In this document: piece after piece, positions 1 to 9,087 of the stretch
How positions within the stretch are numbered: position 1 is the first letter of the stretch
Layout of the letters: each line of letters begins with the position of its first letter
NCBI GenBank assembly: GCA_003987775.1
Contig: RXJD01000011.1
Coordinates: 124,001 to 188,000, forward strand
Direction of reading: 5' to 3'
From: Mycobacterium sp.
GTDB taxonomy: Bacteria; Actinomycetota; Actinomycetes; Mycobacteriales; Mycobacteriaceae
DNA: 64,000 nucleotides
Notes under the pieces: generated by a model
What the model was told of the DNA's origin: nothing
Databases searched by the model: none
What the model saw: the letters and a program-made list of their open reading frames with translations, nothing else
Made by a program: the position numbers and the translations under genes

Positions 1-549
1 GGGATGGATGGAGTTGACCCGGATCCCGCTGGGCCCCAGCTCCAGTGCTGCCGACTTGGTCAGTCCCCGGACCGCGAATTTCGTTGCGGTGTAACCGTGG
101 CAGGCGATGGTGCCGGCCAGTCCCTCGATGGAGGAGATGTTGATGATCGATCCGCGGCCGGCAGCCTTCATCGGTTTGACGACCGACCGGATACCCAGAA
201 AGACACCGGTGAGGTTGATGTCGAGGATCCGCTGCCATTCGGAAAGCTGGTAGTCCTCCAAGGTTCCGATGTTGATGATGCCGGCGTTGTTCACCAGGAT
301 GTCGAGGCGGCCGAATTCGGCCAGAGTGGTCTCGACCGCCGCGTCCCACTGGGCGGGGTCGGTGACGTCGAGGTGCACGTAACGCGCGGCGTCGCCGACG
401 TCGGCTGCCACGGCTTTGCCTTCGTCGTCGAGGATGTCACCGAACACCACCTTGGCTCCTTCGGCGACCAGGGCCCGGACGTGGGACGCGCCCATGCCGC
501 GGGCCCCGCCGCTGATGAGGGCGACTTTGTCGGTCAATCGGTTCGGCAT
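1..549 (-). CDS. fabG3: SDR family oxidoreductase, FabG3-like (3-alpha/20-beta-hydroxysteroid dehydrogenase type), C-terminus cut by window edge
   Basis: The visible 183 residues are the N-terminal two thirds of a classical short-chain dehydrogenase. They show the Rossmann glycine motif SGGARGMG near residues 13-20, NNAG near 89-92, a catalytic serine in the INISS stretch and the YTATK catalytic Tyr/Lys pair near 153-157. The sequence closely resembles, from memory, M. tuberculosis Rv2002, an NADH-dependent 3-alpha/20-beta-hydroxysteroid dehydrogenase. It would reduce or oxidise hydroxysteroids in the cytosol. The ATG is preceded by CAGGAG at good spacing. It is divergent from the hydrolase at 756, with about 206 bp between. 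The last third lies outside the window. Confidence 0.85.
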   Translation of the reverse strand, partial: MPNRLTDKVALISGGARGMGASHVRALVAEGAKVVFGDILDDEGKAVAADVGDAARYVHLDVTDPAQWDAAVETTLAEFGRLDILVNNAGIINIGTLEDYQLSEWQRILDINLTGVFLGIRSVVKPMKAAGRGSIINISSIEGLAGTIACHGYTATKFAVRGLTKSAALELGPSGIRVNSIHP

Positions 550-755
550 TGAATCTCCTGACTCGTTCGTGACGGCTGTCGTCGCCTCACCATACACAAG
601 CAGCTGATTCGTATGGCCCTGAACATAACGCGCAAAACCCGCAGATCGCTTGTTGCGTGGCTATCGCGCACAAGAGCGAAACGACGGCCGCCGGCCCGTA
701 ACTTCAGGCACACCAAGAAAGCAGGCGACGACCTGCCCTGACACCGGAGAACACC

Positions 756-1739
756 GTGCCAATTTCGAATCATGCTGTGCCACAACCTGAGTACACCGAG
801 CGGACGGTGCTGACCGGCGACGGGGTTCGCCTTTCGGTGCGTGACTACGGCCGGCGTCAGCCGCTGCACACCCTGGTTCTGCTGCACGGGCTGTGCCTGA
901 CGCAGGACAGCTGGGCCATCCAGATCCGCCAGCTGAGGCACCGGTGGGGCAGTGCGCTGCGCATCATCTCCTACGACCACCGCGGGCACGGCCGCTCGAG
1001 CGGCGCGCCGGCCCACAGCTACCGGATCGGACAGCTGGCCGACGATCTCGCCGATGTCCTGACCACCCTGCGGGTCGCCGGGCCGGTTACTGTGGCCGGT
1101 CATTCGCTGGGTGGCATGACGGCACTGGCCTACCTGAGCCGGCCCGCCGGCGAGCGGCCGGTCGATCCGGACGGCCTGGTCCTGATCGCCGCGGCGGCCG
1201 GACGGATATCGGAACGCGGACTGGGCCGCGTGCTCGCCAGCCCGGCCGCGCGCGTCCTGTTCGATCTCGCCGTCCGCATGCCACACCGAACAGCCGAGCG
1301 GACCATCCGGTCACTGATCCGCCCGCTGCATGCGGTACTGGCCAGGTATTCGAGCCGAAACATCGCCCATACCGGCTTTGCCGCCCTGGCAACCGAATCC
1401 ACGCGTGCGGTGTCGCCCCTGACGGCGGCCGCGTTCCTGCGCGATCTGGGCGGTTACGACGTGTACGGGTCGCTGGCGAACATCAGTGCCACGACGGTCG
1501 TCGTCAGCGGCGGCGCGGACATCACCACTCCGGATGCCCATGCCCGGGACCTGGTTACGTCCATCCCCGGCGCGACGCACCTGCCGCACCCCACGGCCGG
1601 GCACATGCTCCTGCTGGACGCCCCGCACCGGGTCACCACGGCGATCAACCGTGCCATGGGATTGCACCGTAGCCCGGCCTGGGCGGCCAGGAGCTGGGCG
1701 TCGGCCTACGGGCTACCGGGCGCCGCGGCCGCGTCGTGA
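756..1739 (+). CDS. alpha/beta-fold hydrolase
   Basis: This 327-residue cytosolic alpha/beta hydrolase carries the oxyanion HG near residues 44-45, the nucleophile elbow GHSLGG at 115-120 (Ser117), an acid in the SGGADITTPD stretch and a C-terminal histidine in TAGHM, so the triad looks complete. The GTG start is chosen because GGAGA lies five bases upstream. Family members are esterases, epoxide hydrolases or C-C hydrolases, and nothing here fixes the substrate. The stop overlaps the GTG start of the next gene (GTGA), which implies co-translation with the SDR. Confidence 0.8.
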   Translation: MPISNHAVPQPEYTERTVLTGDGVRLSVRDYGRRQPLHTLVLLHGLCLTQDSWAIQIRQLRHRWGSALRIISYDHRGHGRSSGAPAHSYRIGQLADDLADVLTTLRVAGPVTVAGHSLGGMTALAYLSRPAGERPVDPDGLVLIAAAAGRISERGLGRVLASPAARVLFDLAVRMPHRTAERTIRSLIRPLHAVLARYSSRNIAHTGFAALATESTRAVSPLTAAAFLRDLGGYDVYGSLANISATTVVVSGGADITTPDAHARDLVTSIPGATHLPHPTAGHMLLLDAPHRVTTAINRAMGLHRSPAWAARSWASAYGLPGAAAAS

Positions 1740-2560
1740 ACGCAGCGACTACCGTCGTCCCCATGAAATTGACCGGCAAGACTGTTCTGCTCACCGGAGC
1801 AACCGGAGGGCTGGGACGAGCGATCGCCACAGCGCTCGCCGACCGCGGCGCGCGGCTGATCGTCAGTTCTCGCAAATCTGGGGAGCTCGACGAGCTGGTG
1901 GCGTCGCTGTCGGGCCCCGGGCACCGCAAGATCGTCAGCGACCTCGCGGAGCCCGGCGCCGGTCCGGCGCTGCTGGCCGAGGCCGGCCCGATCGACGTCC
2001 TGGTCGCCAACGCGGCACTGCCCGCCTCGGGCAAGCTCGACAGCTTCACCGCCGAGCAGGTCGACCGCGCGTTGCGGGTCAACCTCGAGGTGCCGGTGCA
2101 GATGACCCGCGAATTGATTCCGGCGTTCACCGCGCGCGGCTCGGGCCATTTCGTCTACATCTCGTCGATCTCCGGAAAGGCCGCCACCGCGCGTGCGTCC
2201 CTCTACGCCGCGACCAAGTTCGGCCTGCGCGGTTTCGCCCTGTGCCTGCGCGATGACCTGCGGCCTGCCGGGGTCGGCGTCTCGGTGGTCAGTCCCGGGG
2301 CGATCGGCGGCGCCGGGATGTTCGCCGACTCGGGAGCCGTGGCGCCGCCGCTGATGGGCACCGGCACACCCGAGCAGGTCGGAGCCGCCGTGGTGAGCGC
2401 GATCGAACGCAACCGCGGCGAGGTCACGGTGGCGCCGCTGCGGCAGCGGGCACTGGCACGCTTTGCGGCGAACGCCCCCGAGGTGGCCTCGCGACTGGCC
2501 GGAGGCGTGGCGGCAAAAACAGCCGACCAGATCGCTGCCGGCCAGGTCGACAAGCGTTAG
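1736..2560 (+). CDS. SDR family NAD(P)-dependent oxidoreductase
   Basis: This classical SDR of 274 residues has the cofactor motif TGATGGLG at 20-27, NAA near 91, serines at about 143-146 and the YAATK active site with Tyr157 and Lys161. The GTG start overlaps the stop of the upstream hydrolase by four bases. An ATG at 1763, which would give a protein starting MKLTGK, is an equally good alternative and trims nine residues. The coupling suggests one pathway step, for example hydrolysis of an ester and oxidation of the released alcohol, but that is inference. Confidence 0.82.
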   Translation: MNAATTVVPMKLTGKTVLLTGATGGLGRAIATALADRGARLIVSSRKSGELDELVASLSGPGHRKIVSDLAEPGAGPALLAEAGPIDVLVANAALPASGKLDSFTAEQVDRALRVNLEVPVQMTRELIPAFTARGSGHFVYISSISGKAATARASLYAATKFGLRGFALCLRDDLRPAGVGVSVVSPGAIGGAGMFADSGAVAPPLMGTGTPEQVGAAVVSAIERNRGEVTVAPLRQRALARFAANAPEVASRLAGGVAAKTADQIAAGQVDKR

Positions 2561-2596
2561 GGAAGTTTCCGCCAGACAGATGGCATCCTGGCGTCC

Positions 2597-3265
2597 GTGG
2601 GCGTCGTGTTTCGCTTGGTCGAGTTGCTGCTGCTGGCCCTGCCGCTGATCGGGGTGATCGCGGCCGGCATCAAGGCGATCTCGGCGATGAAGAATCGGCC
2701 CGCACCGGCCCCCGACGATGCGTCACCGGAGCAGGGTCCACCACGACCCGTACCCCCTGGAAATCAGGCGGCGCACTGGCAGGCCATCAAGCGCGCGCTC
2801 AGTGCCCACGACAAGACCGACGCCCGCTGGCTCGAGTACGAGCTGGATGCCACCCGGCTGCTGGACTTCCCGGTGATGACCGACATGCGCGACCCGCTGA
2901 CCACCGGCTTTCACCGGGCCAAGCTGCGAGCAGACCTGCACCGGCCGCAGCGGGCCGAGGACCTGTTCGACGATCGCGACGCCGCACGCGAATATCTGGA
3001 CGCGGTTCAGGATTACGTGACCGCGTTCAACGCGGCCGAAGCCGAGGCGATGCGCAGGCGCAGCAGCGACTTCTCGAAGGAGGAGCGGCAGCGGCTGGCG
3101 CGGGCGCAGAGTCTGCTGCGGATCGCCGCGGACACCGCCGCCACCACCCAGGAACGCCAGCATGCATACCAACTGGCGCGGGCCGAACTCGATGGCCTCA
3201 TCGTGCTGCCCGACAACACCCGTAGCAGCATCGAGCGCGGCATCCTCGGTGAGATCGACCGCTAG
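2597..3265 (+). CDS. conserved hypothetical protein with one N-terminal membrane segment
   Basis: I do not recognise a named family. The 222-residue protein starts with a hydrophobic segment (about residues 4-28, rich in Leu, Ile and Val), then a proline-rich linker, then a long charged helical region with many Arg, Glu and Ala that may be coiled coil. It is likely membrane-anchored with a cytosolic helical domain. The start is a GTG 36 bases after the SDR stop. Its stop codon interlocks with that of the convergent NYN gene: the four bases CTAG at 3262-3265 end both. Confidence 0.65.
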   Translation: MGVVFRLVELLLLALPLIGVIAAGIKAISAMKNRPAPAPDDASPEQGPPRPVPPGNQAAHWQAIKRALSAHDKTDARWLEYELDATRLLDFPVMTDMRDPLTTGFHRAKLRADLHRPQRAEDLFDDRDAAREYLDAVQDYVTAFNAAEAEAMRRRSSDFSKEERQRLARAQSLLRIAADTAATTQERQHAYQLARAELDGLIVLPDNTRSSIERGILGEIDR

Positions 3266-4149
3266 TTCTTCAAGCGCACCATGCGGGTGGTCGTGCTTTC
3301 GTCGAGCTCGACGACGTCACTGCGCGAGCGCAGAAAGTCGCTGAAGGACTTGAATCCCAGGGATTTCTCGCTGAACGACGGGTTCATCCGTTTCATCTGC
3401 GCCTTGACCACCGAATTATGCAGCCAGTCCACGTCGTCCTTCTCCAGACCGATGCGCAGCGCGCGCTCGAGCAGACTGGTGGCCGCGACCTGAGGGTCCG
3501 GCGCGGCCGGCTCCTCGTCGGGCTCGCCGGAACCCGCGCGGCGGGCGCGTTTCTTCGGTGGCGGGCTCGCGGCCGTCGTCGAGATCCCGGGCAGCGCGTC
3601 GTAGGTGACGAACTCGTCGCACGCGGCGGCCAACGACTGGCTGCTCGCGCCGGCCACACCGATGCCCACGACGTAGCGGCCCAGGCGCTTGCACCGCTGG
3701 GCCAACGCGATGTAGTCCGAGTCGCCACCGACGATCACGACGTGTGTCAGGTCGGGTAGCCGGAACATGTCCTCGACCGCGTCCACCGCCAGCCGGATGT
3801 CGGCGCCGTTCTTTCCGTAGGCGGCCGCGGGAAACAGCTGCACCAGATCGACGGCGCGGCCGACCAGTTGACCGTGGTAGGCGGCGTTGACTTCGGCCGA
3901 CCAGTCGGCGTACGCGCGGGTGAGTACGAGCGTGCCGAATGAGGAGGCGAAGTCCATGATCGCGCCCAGGTCGACGGTAGCCGCACGCAGCTTTTCTTTG
4001 TCGAGGCCTTTGGCCTTGTCCCGCTGGAAGGTGTTTCGGCCGTGCACCTGGTCGTAACGCGAGATGACGATGTTGTCGAAGTCGAAGTACACGGCCACTC
4101 GGGTCGCGCTGGAAGCGCTGGAGTCGGTCATGCGGACATCGTCCGGCAT
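3262..4149 (-). CDS. NYN-domain putative ribonuclease with C-terminal OST-HTH/LOTUS-like domain
   Basis: The N-terminal half is a NYN (PIN-like) domain. YFDFDN near the start, NGADIRLAVD in the middle and GGDSDY towards its end supply the acidic residues that bind metal in this nuclease fold. After a Pro/Lys/Arg-rich linker the last about 70 residues look like an OST-HTH/LOTUS domain, which binds RNA in characterised proteins. The likely activity is RNA cleavage or processing in the cytosol; the target is unknown. The start is uncertain. TTG at 4167 overlaps the upstream fadD stop, ATG at 4149 is chosen here, and ATG at 4131 (protein starting MTDSS) is also plausible. The gene follows fadD closely. 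Confidence 0.75.
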   Translation of the reverse strand: MPDDVRMTDSSASSATRVAVYFDFDNIVISRYDQVHGRNTFQRDKAKGLDKEKLRAATVDLGAIMDFASSFGTLVLTRAYADWSAEVNAAYHGQLVGRAVDLVQLFPAAAYGKNGADIRLAVDAVEDMFRLPDLTHVVIVGGDSDYIALAQRCKRLGRYVVGIGVAGASSQSLAAACDEFVTYDALPGISTTAASPPPKKRARRAGSGEPDEEPAAPDPQVAATSLLERALRIGLEKDDVDWLHNSVVKAQMKRMNPSFSEKSLGFKSFSDFLRSRSDVVELDESTTTRMVRLKN

Positions 4150-4156
4150 CGGGCCG

Positions 4157-5749
4157 TCAACGGCCAATGTGGGTCACAACGCGGTATGAGGTGCCGCGTT
4201 CGTCGCGCTCCCACAGCGCTTCGTCCGCACCGACCGCCGTTCCCTGCGCGATCAACTGGCGTTTGAGAACTTTGTGGGTGGCGGTGCTGGGCAGGTCCGC
4301 CGCGATGCGGATGTAGCGGGGCCGCGCCTTGGGGGACAGGTCGGGCTGCGCGTCGAGGAAGGACTCCAGCGATTCCGGGTCGAACGGCTGGCCTTCGTGC
4401 AGCACGACCGCCGCCATGACCTGGTCACCAACCCGCTCGTCGGCAACTGCGTAGACGGCTACTCGATTAATCGCGCTGTGGCGCAGCAGAATTCGTTCGA
4501 TCGGGGCCGCCGCGAGGTTCTCGCCGTCGACGCGCATCCAATCCGCGGTCCGCCCGGCAAGGTAGATCCATCCCTCTGCGTCCTTATAGGCGAGATCGCC
4601 GGACCAGTACATCCCGTGCCGCATGCGTTCGGCGTTGGCCTGCGGATCGTTGTAGTAACCGGTGAACAGACCCGAACCAGTGGTGTTGACCAATTCACCC
4701 ACCGCGTCGTCGGCATTGAGTAATGAGCCGTGTTCGTCGAACCGGGCGAGCTGACACTCGGTGACGGTCTCACTGTGGTAGATGGCGACCCCGGGAGCGC
4801 CCTTGCCGATCGAGCCGCGTGGAGTCCCGGGCTCGCGCAGCACCATCACGGCGTTCTCGGTGGAGCCGAAGCCGTCCTCGACCTGCACGCCGAATCGGCG
4901 CGCGAACTCCTCGATGTCCTTGTCGTTGGCCTCGTTGCCGAATGCCACTCGCAGCGGATTGTCCGCGTCGTCAGGGCGTTCCGGGGTGGCGAGGATGTAT
5001 GCGAGCGGTTTGCCGACGTAGTTCATGTACGTGACGTCGTACCGCCGGATGTCGGCCAGGAAGTTGCTGGCCGAGAACTTCGCCGGCACGATCGACGCTC
5101 CGGAAACCACGGCCGGGGCCCAGCCGGCGACCACCGCATTGGAGTGAAACAGCGGCATCGACACATAACACGTGTCGCGCTCGGTCAGGGCGAACCGTTC
5201 GGCGAGGGTGAGCCCGGCGAAGGTCGGCATCAGGTGTGCCACCTGCACCGCTTTGGGATTGCCGCTCGTCCCCGAGGTGAAGATCATCATGAAGGGGTCC
5301 ATCATCTCGGCTTCGCGATGGGGGACCAGCGGGCCGGCGCCGGCGACCAGGTCGGCCCATGCCGACGTCGAGGTGTCGAAGACCCGAACTCCGTTGAGCT
5401 CCAATCCGTCCAGTAACCCGCGGTGCTCGGCGTCGGTCACGACGATCTGACAGTCCGCCCGCCGGATGTCGGCGGCCAGGGCGTCGCCGCGCCGGGTGGT
5501 GTTCAGCCCGCACAGGACATATCCACCCAGGCCGGCCGCCGCCATCTGGGTCAGCATGTCAGGGGTGTTGCCCAGCAACGAGCCGACATGCACCGGGCGG
5601 TCCTGGTCCGCGGCGGACAGCAGGCCCGCTGCCTGCGCCGTCGCCCGGCCGAGGTAGTCACGCCAAGTCCACTGCGAATCACCATATTTCACGGCGATCC
5701 CAGAATCTGACAGTCGCTGCCGCAGCAGCGCTTGCATCGTCTGGTTCAC
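4157..5749 (-). CDS. fatty-acid--CoA ligase (FadD family)
   Basis: This 530-residue adenylate-forming enzyme has the P-loop SGTSGNPK at 159-166, the FGSTEN adenine-binding motif near 295, the YWSGDLAY/GRTADWMRVDG hinge region near 390-420 and a C-terminal THKVLKR lysine motif near 505. It activates a carboxylic acid to its CoA thioester via an acyl-AMP. Overall it resembles the FadD1/FadD17 group of mycobacteria, but I cannot fix the orthologue. The ATG overlaps the stop of the upstream TetR gene (ATGA), so the regulator and ligase form one transcription unit and the TetR probably senses the ligand or its CoA ester. Confidence 0.87.
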   Translation of the reverse strand: MNQTMQALLRQRLSDSGIAVKYGDSQWTWRDYLGRATAQAAGLLSAADQDRPVHVGSLLGNTPDMLTQMAAAGLGGYVLCGLNTTRRGDALAADIRRADCQIVVTDAEHRGLLDGLELNGVRVFDTSTSAWADLVAGAGPLVPHREAEMMDPFMMIFTSGTSGNPKAVQVAHLMPTFAGLTLAERFALTERDTCYVSMPLFHSNAVVAGWAPAVVSGASIVPAKFSASNFLADIRRYDVTYMNYVGKPLAYILATPERPDDADNPLRVAFGNEANDKDIEEFARRFGVQVEDGFGSTENAVMVLREPGTPRGSIGKGAPGVAIYHSETVTECQLARFDEHGSLLNADDAVGELVNTTGSGLFTGYYNDPQANAERMRHGMYWSGDLAYKDAEGWIYLAGRTADWMRVDGENLAAAPIERILLRHSAINRVAVYAVADERVGDQVMAAVVLHEGQPFDPESLESFLDAQPDLSPKARPRYIRIAADLPSTATHKVLKRQLIAQGTAVGADEALWERDERGTSYRVVTHIGR

Positions 5750-6384
5750 GAAGCCGACGCCCCCGTCCGGTCGAGGTAGCTGCTGACGATCTCGACGAGC
5801 AGCTTGCGTTCCCTGGTCGTGTCGATGGACCGTTGCATCACCAGCTGGTTGGCGATCATGCCGCGCAGAGTGGTCAGCAGCAGCTCACCGATGGCGGCGT
5901 TCTGGGTCGGGCTCAGATCGCGGTCGATGGTGGCGATCAGCGTGTTGAACGTTCTGCCGAGTCGTCGGATCTGATTGGTGGTGGGCTCACCACGAGTCGC
6001 ACGGGTGCCGATGAGGATCTCGGTCGCCGCACGCGCGGTGGGGCTGGACATCGCCTGCCAGGCAGCCGTGACGGCCGCCTCGACCCGGTCGTGCGTGGTG
6101 GTGTCTTCGGTTGCCGCGGGTAGCGAATTCAGCGCGCCCAGGAGTTCGTCGAAGCCCTGCTCGACCACGGCCATCAGCAGACCGTCGCGATCACCGAAGT
6201 GATACTGGATCACTCCCCAGGTAACGCCCGCGGCATCTGCGATGTGCCGGCCGCTGGCGGCACCGATGCCTTCACTCAGCACGATCTGGACGGTCACGCC
6301 GATCACCAGTGCCCGGGTGCGCTCGGCCCGGACCTGGTTGCCGTGCGCGGGCCGAGTGGGGGCGGCACGTCCGGGCATCATCAC
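5746..6384 (-). CDS. TetR family transcriptional regulator
   Basis: This protein of about 212 residues has an N-terminal helix-turn-helix (roughly residues 30-75, with AASGRHIADAAGVT followed by VIQYHFGDRDGLL, the typical TetR pattern) and a divergent helical ligand-binding domain. Three tandem possible starts exist (GTG 6384, ATG 6381, ATG 6378), with AGGTGG just upstream. The stop overlaps the start of the FadD gene, so the two are translationally coupled and the regulator probably controls its own operon. An inverted repeat at 6527-6543 is a candidate operator. Confidence 0.83.
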   Translation of the reverse strand: MMMPGRAAPTRPAHGNQVRAERTRALVIGVTVQIVLSEGIGAASGRHIADAAGVTWGVIQYHFGDRDGLLMAVVEQGFDELLGALNSLPAATEDTTTHDRVEAAVTAAWQAMSSPTARAATEILIGTRATRGEPTTNQIRRLGRTFNTLIATIDRDLSPTQNAAIGELLLTTLRGMIANQLVMQRSIDTTRERKLLVEIVSSYLDRTGASAS

Positions 6385-6870
6385 GAGACCACCTGTCGCT
6401 CATCCGGGGCGGCGCAGCCCCACGAAACATTGCAAGCGCTAGGTTATGCCATCCCCGCCGGCGGTGAAGTTCGACCCGCCGACACTCGGTGAATTCATGT
6501 GATTCACAAAGGCGTGGAATTGCAATTGTCAAGCATATTGACAGCGAGTAAATCAAAGCCGGTAGCGGCCTGCGAATGTCCATTTCCTGCACGTCCGGAC
6601 GTCAACTAAATGTACTGCTCTGATCGGATCAAAGAGCATTTGCGGACGCTCCCACGACTGCCGCTGGCGACTTGATATCGACAGGAGCACAGCATGTTTG
6701 GCTGTAACGACCAGGAACTCTCAGCGACTGCTGATGGACGCTTACTGTGCCGCGAAGGCAAGTGCGATTGCTTTATCGGTGACTGCCGAAAAACCTTTTA
6801 TCAACGGTGTGATGTGGTTATCATCGTCACGCTTTACTTTCCTGAAAACCCAACCGAGAAAGGAACCACC
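6385..6870 (+). promoter_or_regulatory. divergent intergenic region between tetR/fadD and the lipoprotein gene
   Basis: These 486 bp are AT-richer than the surroundings and contain no gene I can support. They hold the palindrome at 6527-6543. A TATCAT -10 box lies at 6819-6824, which would start transcription near 6831, 40 bases before the lipoprotein ATG. An in-frame upstream extension from ATG 6694 is open here and encodes a cysteine-rich stretch, but the promoter position argues against its use. Confidence 0.4.
6527..6543. promoter_or_regulatory. inverted repeat TGTCAA-N5-TTGACA, candidate TetR operator
   Basis: Two perfect 6-bp arms are separated by five bases, lying about 145 bp upstream of the tetR start. 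The right arm is also a perfect -35 hexamer. The role as operator is inferred only from symmetry and location. Confidence 0.35.
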
Positions 6871-7038
6871 ATGAGGGGAATTCAGAACAAAGGTGTCACC
6901 CGCGGGCTGGCTGCGGTAGCGGCGGCCCTGTTCGCCGCAGCGGCGCTGGCCGGATGCACCAAACTCAACGAGGGCCCGGGGGCGCAGTCAGTGCCCGTCG
7001 GTCAGCCCGCCGCCGGCTGGTCACACATCGCCGGCTAA
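6871..7038 (+). CDS. small putative lipoprotein
   Basis: The 55-residue product starts MRGIQNKG and has a positively charged N-terminus, an Ala/Leu-rich hydrophobic core and a lipobox LAGC with the lipidated cysteine near residue 29. The mature peptide is only about 26 residues and is rich in Gly, Pro and Ala. It is expected to be exported, lipidated and anchored in the membrane; function unknown. The ATG has GAAAGGA upstream. The frame is open back to an ATG at 6694, which also has an AGGAG, but the -10 box at 6819 and the clear signal peptide favour 6871. A strong hairpin terminator follows. Confidence 0.65.
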   Translation: MRGIQNKGVTRGLAAVAAALFAAAALAGCTKLNEGPGAQSVPVGQPAAGWSHIAG

Positions 7039-7050
7039 CGCCGTCGAGTC

Positions 7051-7092
7051 CGCGCTCCCGCCTGAGACGTACGCGTTTCGGGCGGGAGCGCG
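7051..7092 (+). terminator. GC-rich hairpin terminator
   Basis: A perfect 12-bp inverted repeat (CGCGCTCCCGCC at 7051-7062, its complement at 7081-7092) has an 18-nt loop, then CCTTTGCG. It has a strong stem and little U tract, which is common in mycobacteria. It lies 13 bp after the lipoprotein stop and 43 bp before the PPE gene, so it should isolate the two transcripts. Confidence 0.7.
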
Positions 7093-7134
7093 CCTTTGCG
7101 TGCGCCGTCTCCGCTACCACGAGGACACCAGACG

Positions 7135-9054
7135 ATGTTGCCGAACTTTGCGGCGCTCCCCCCGGAGGTCAATTCCGCCCGACTGCACGCGGGCGCGGGG
7201 CCGGCTCCTTTGCTGGCGGCAGCAACCGCCTGGGACGGACTGGCTACCGAAATAGATTGCGCGGCAGTATCCTTCGAGTCGACCATCGCCGGGCTGGCGA
7301 CCGGCTCCTGGCTGGGGCCCGCGGCGCTGCAGATGACGGCCGTCGCCGCACCGTACCTCAGCTGGTTGCGCCACGCGGCCGTGCACGCCCGGGCCGCGGC
7401 CGCGCTGGCACGGACCGCAGCGGCAGAATTCGAGACCGCCTTGTCGGCGGCGGTTCATCCCGCGCTCGTCGCGATGAACCGCTCCGAGGCACTCTGGCTG
7501 GCGGCGTCCAACCTGTTCGGACAGAACGCGCCGGCGATAGCCGCCGCTGAATCCCGGTACGCCGACATGTGGGCTCAGGACGTGACCGCGATGACGGCGT
7601 ACCACACCGGAATCGACGCCATCTGCGCGGAACTGGCACCGTGGCACCAGCGACTACAGACGCTACTGGGCGCTGCGACCGCACGAGGTTCCGCGACCGG
7701 CACCCCGGGGGGTGGTGCCGCCGCGGCGCAGACGATCGCCGAAGTCATGGGGGCCAGCGGCATTCCGACGCCGTCACCCAGGTACGTCCAGCGCGCCTTC
7801 GACCTCTTCGTTCGCAACATGGCCCCCGACGCCGTTCCGCGATCGCTGTTCACCCCGGAGGGTCTCTACCCTGTCGTCGGCGTGAAGAGCCTGACATTCG
7901 ACGCCTCAGTGGCCCAGGGCGTAAAGATTCTGGACACCGCGATACGGGCGCATCTCGCCGCCGGCGACAACGTCTCGGTCTTCGGCTACTCCCAGAGCGC
8001 CACCGTTGCCGCACTGGAGATGAGGAAACTCGCGGCGTCGGTGAATCCGCCAGCACCCGAACAGCTTTCGTTCACCCTGATCGGCGATCCCGGAAATCCG
8101 AACGGCGGGCTTGCCGCACGCTTCCCGGGCATCGCCATTCCCAGCCTCGGTGTGACCAGCCCGGGTGCGACGCCGGACAATCTGTACCCGACCCGGGTCT
8201 ACACCATCGAGTACGACGGGGTCGCCGACTTCCCGCGGTATCCGCTGAACATCGTGTCGACGTTGAACGCCCTGGCCGGCATGGGCTACCTGCATCAGAA
8301 CTACCTGATACTCACCCCGGAACAGATCGACGCGGCCATACCATTGACCAACACCGTGGGCCCGACGATGACGCAGTACTACATCATTCCGACGAAGAAC
8401 CTGCCACTGCTGGAGCCCCTGCGGGCGCTGCCCGTCCTGGGCAATCCGCTCGCTGATCTCATTCAGCCGGACCTGCGGGTGATCGTCGATCTGGGCTACG
8501 GCGATCCGAACCACGGCTATTCGACCTCACCGCCGAATGTGCCGACCCCGTTCGGGGTGTTTCCGGACGTCGATCCCGTGGCGGTGTCGCACGCGCTGGT
8601 GGCCGGAACTCAGCAGGGGATCAGCGATTTCGGCTACTCCATCACCCATCTCGAATTTCCGGCGCTTGACGCGTCCGGCGTGCTGACCGGAGCTACGCCA
8701 TCCGGTCCGGCCGTCAATCCCGCAGTCACCATCGACGGCATCATCGTAGGCATCCAGCGCGCCAATTCCGCGGTTTCCGAGGCGGTTTCGGCGGCGGCCG
8801 GTGCCGGCTACCAGACCTTGCTGCCGACGGCCGACCTGGCGAATGCCATGGTGACCACGGCGCCGGCCTACACCATCAACTTGTCCCTGCAGGGAATCAG
8901 GGAGTTTCTCCACGGCCAACCGATGGGCCTGGTCAACGCCATCGGCTATCCGCTTGCGGCGGGCGTCACGCTGTGCACCATGGCGGTCGCGCTGGAGATC
9001 CTCGTCGTCGCCGCCGCCGCGCAACAAATCGGTGCCGAACTGTCGGTCGCCTGA
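7135..9054 (+). CDS. PPE-family protein with C-terminal PE-PPE serine esterase domain
   Basis: The protein has 639 residues. The first about 170 form a PPE domain: an N-terminal [12 protein letters not shown] motif, the GSWLGPAA turn, and [13 protein letters not shown] followed by [12 protein letters not shown] near the end. The middle (about 230-460) is the PE-PPE alpha/beta-hydrolase domain with the nucleophile motif GYSQS. The last 40 residues contain a long hydrophobic segment that could be membrane-associated. PPE proteins are normally exported by ESX type VII systems with a PE partner; no PE or ESX gene lies nearby. The likely role is a cell-envelope or secreted esterase/lipase. ATG at 7135 is chosen because the PPE motif starts there and GAGGAC precedes it. 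Confidence 0.85.
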   Translation: MLPNFAALPPEVNSARLHAGAGPAPLLAAATAWDGLATEIDCAAVSFESTIAGLATGSWLGPAALQMTAVAAPYLSWLRHAAVHARAAAALARTAAAEFETALSAAVHPALVAMNRSEALWLAASNLFGQNAPAIAAAESRYADMWAQDVTAMTAYHTGIDAICAELAPWHQRLQTLLGAATARGSATGTPGGGAAAAQTIAEVMGASGIPTPSPRYVQRAFDLFVRNMAPDAVPRSLFTPEGLYPVVGVKSLTFDASVAQGVKILDTAIRAHLAAGDNVSVFGYSQSATVAALEMRKLAASVNPPAPEQLSFTLIGDPGNPNGGLAARFPGIAIPSLGVTSPGATPDNLYPTRVYTIEYDGVADFPRYPLNIVSTLNALAGMGYLHQNYLILTPEQIDAAIPLTNTVGPTMTQYYIIPTKNLPLLEPLRALPVLGNPLADLIQPDLRVIVDLGYGDPNHGYSTSPPNVPTPFGVFPDVDPVAVSHALVAGTQQGISDFGYSITHLEFPALDASGVLTGATPSGPAVNPAVTIDGIIVGIQRANSAVSEAVSAAAGAGYQTLLPTADLANAMVTTAPAYTINLSLQGIREFLHGQPMGLVNAIGYPLAAGVTLCTMAVALEILVVAAAAQQIGAELSVA

Positions 9055-9087
9055 TCCGTTGTCGCAAGACTTTATGCTTGACCGCAA

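Noticed and set aside
534..1286. Long minus-strand open frame opposite the alpha/beta hydrolase
   Set aside because: It is a GC-driven shadow: no domain, no ribosome site, and the plus-strand hydrolase has a full active site.
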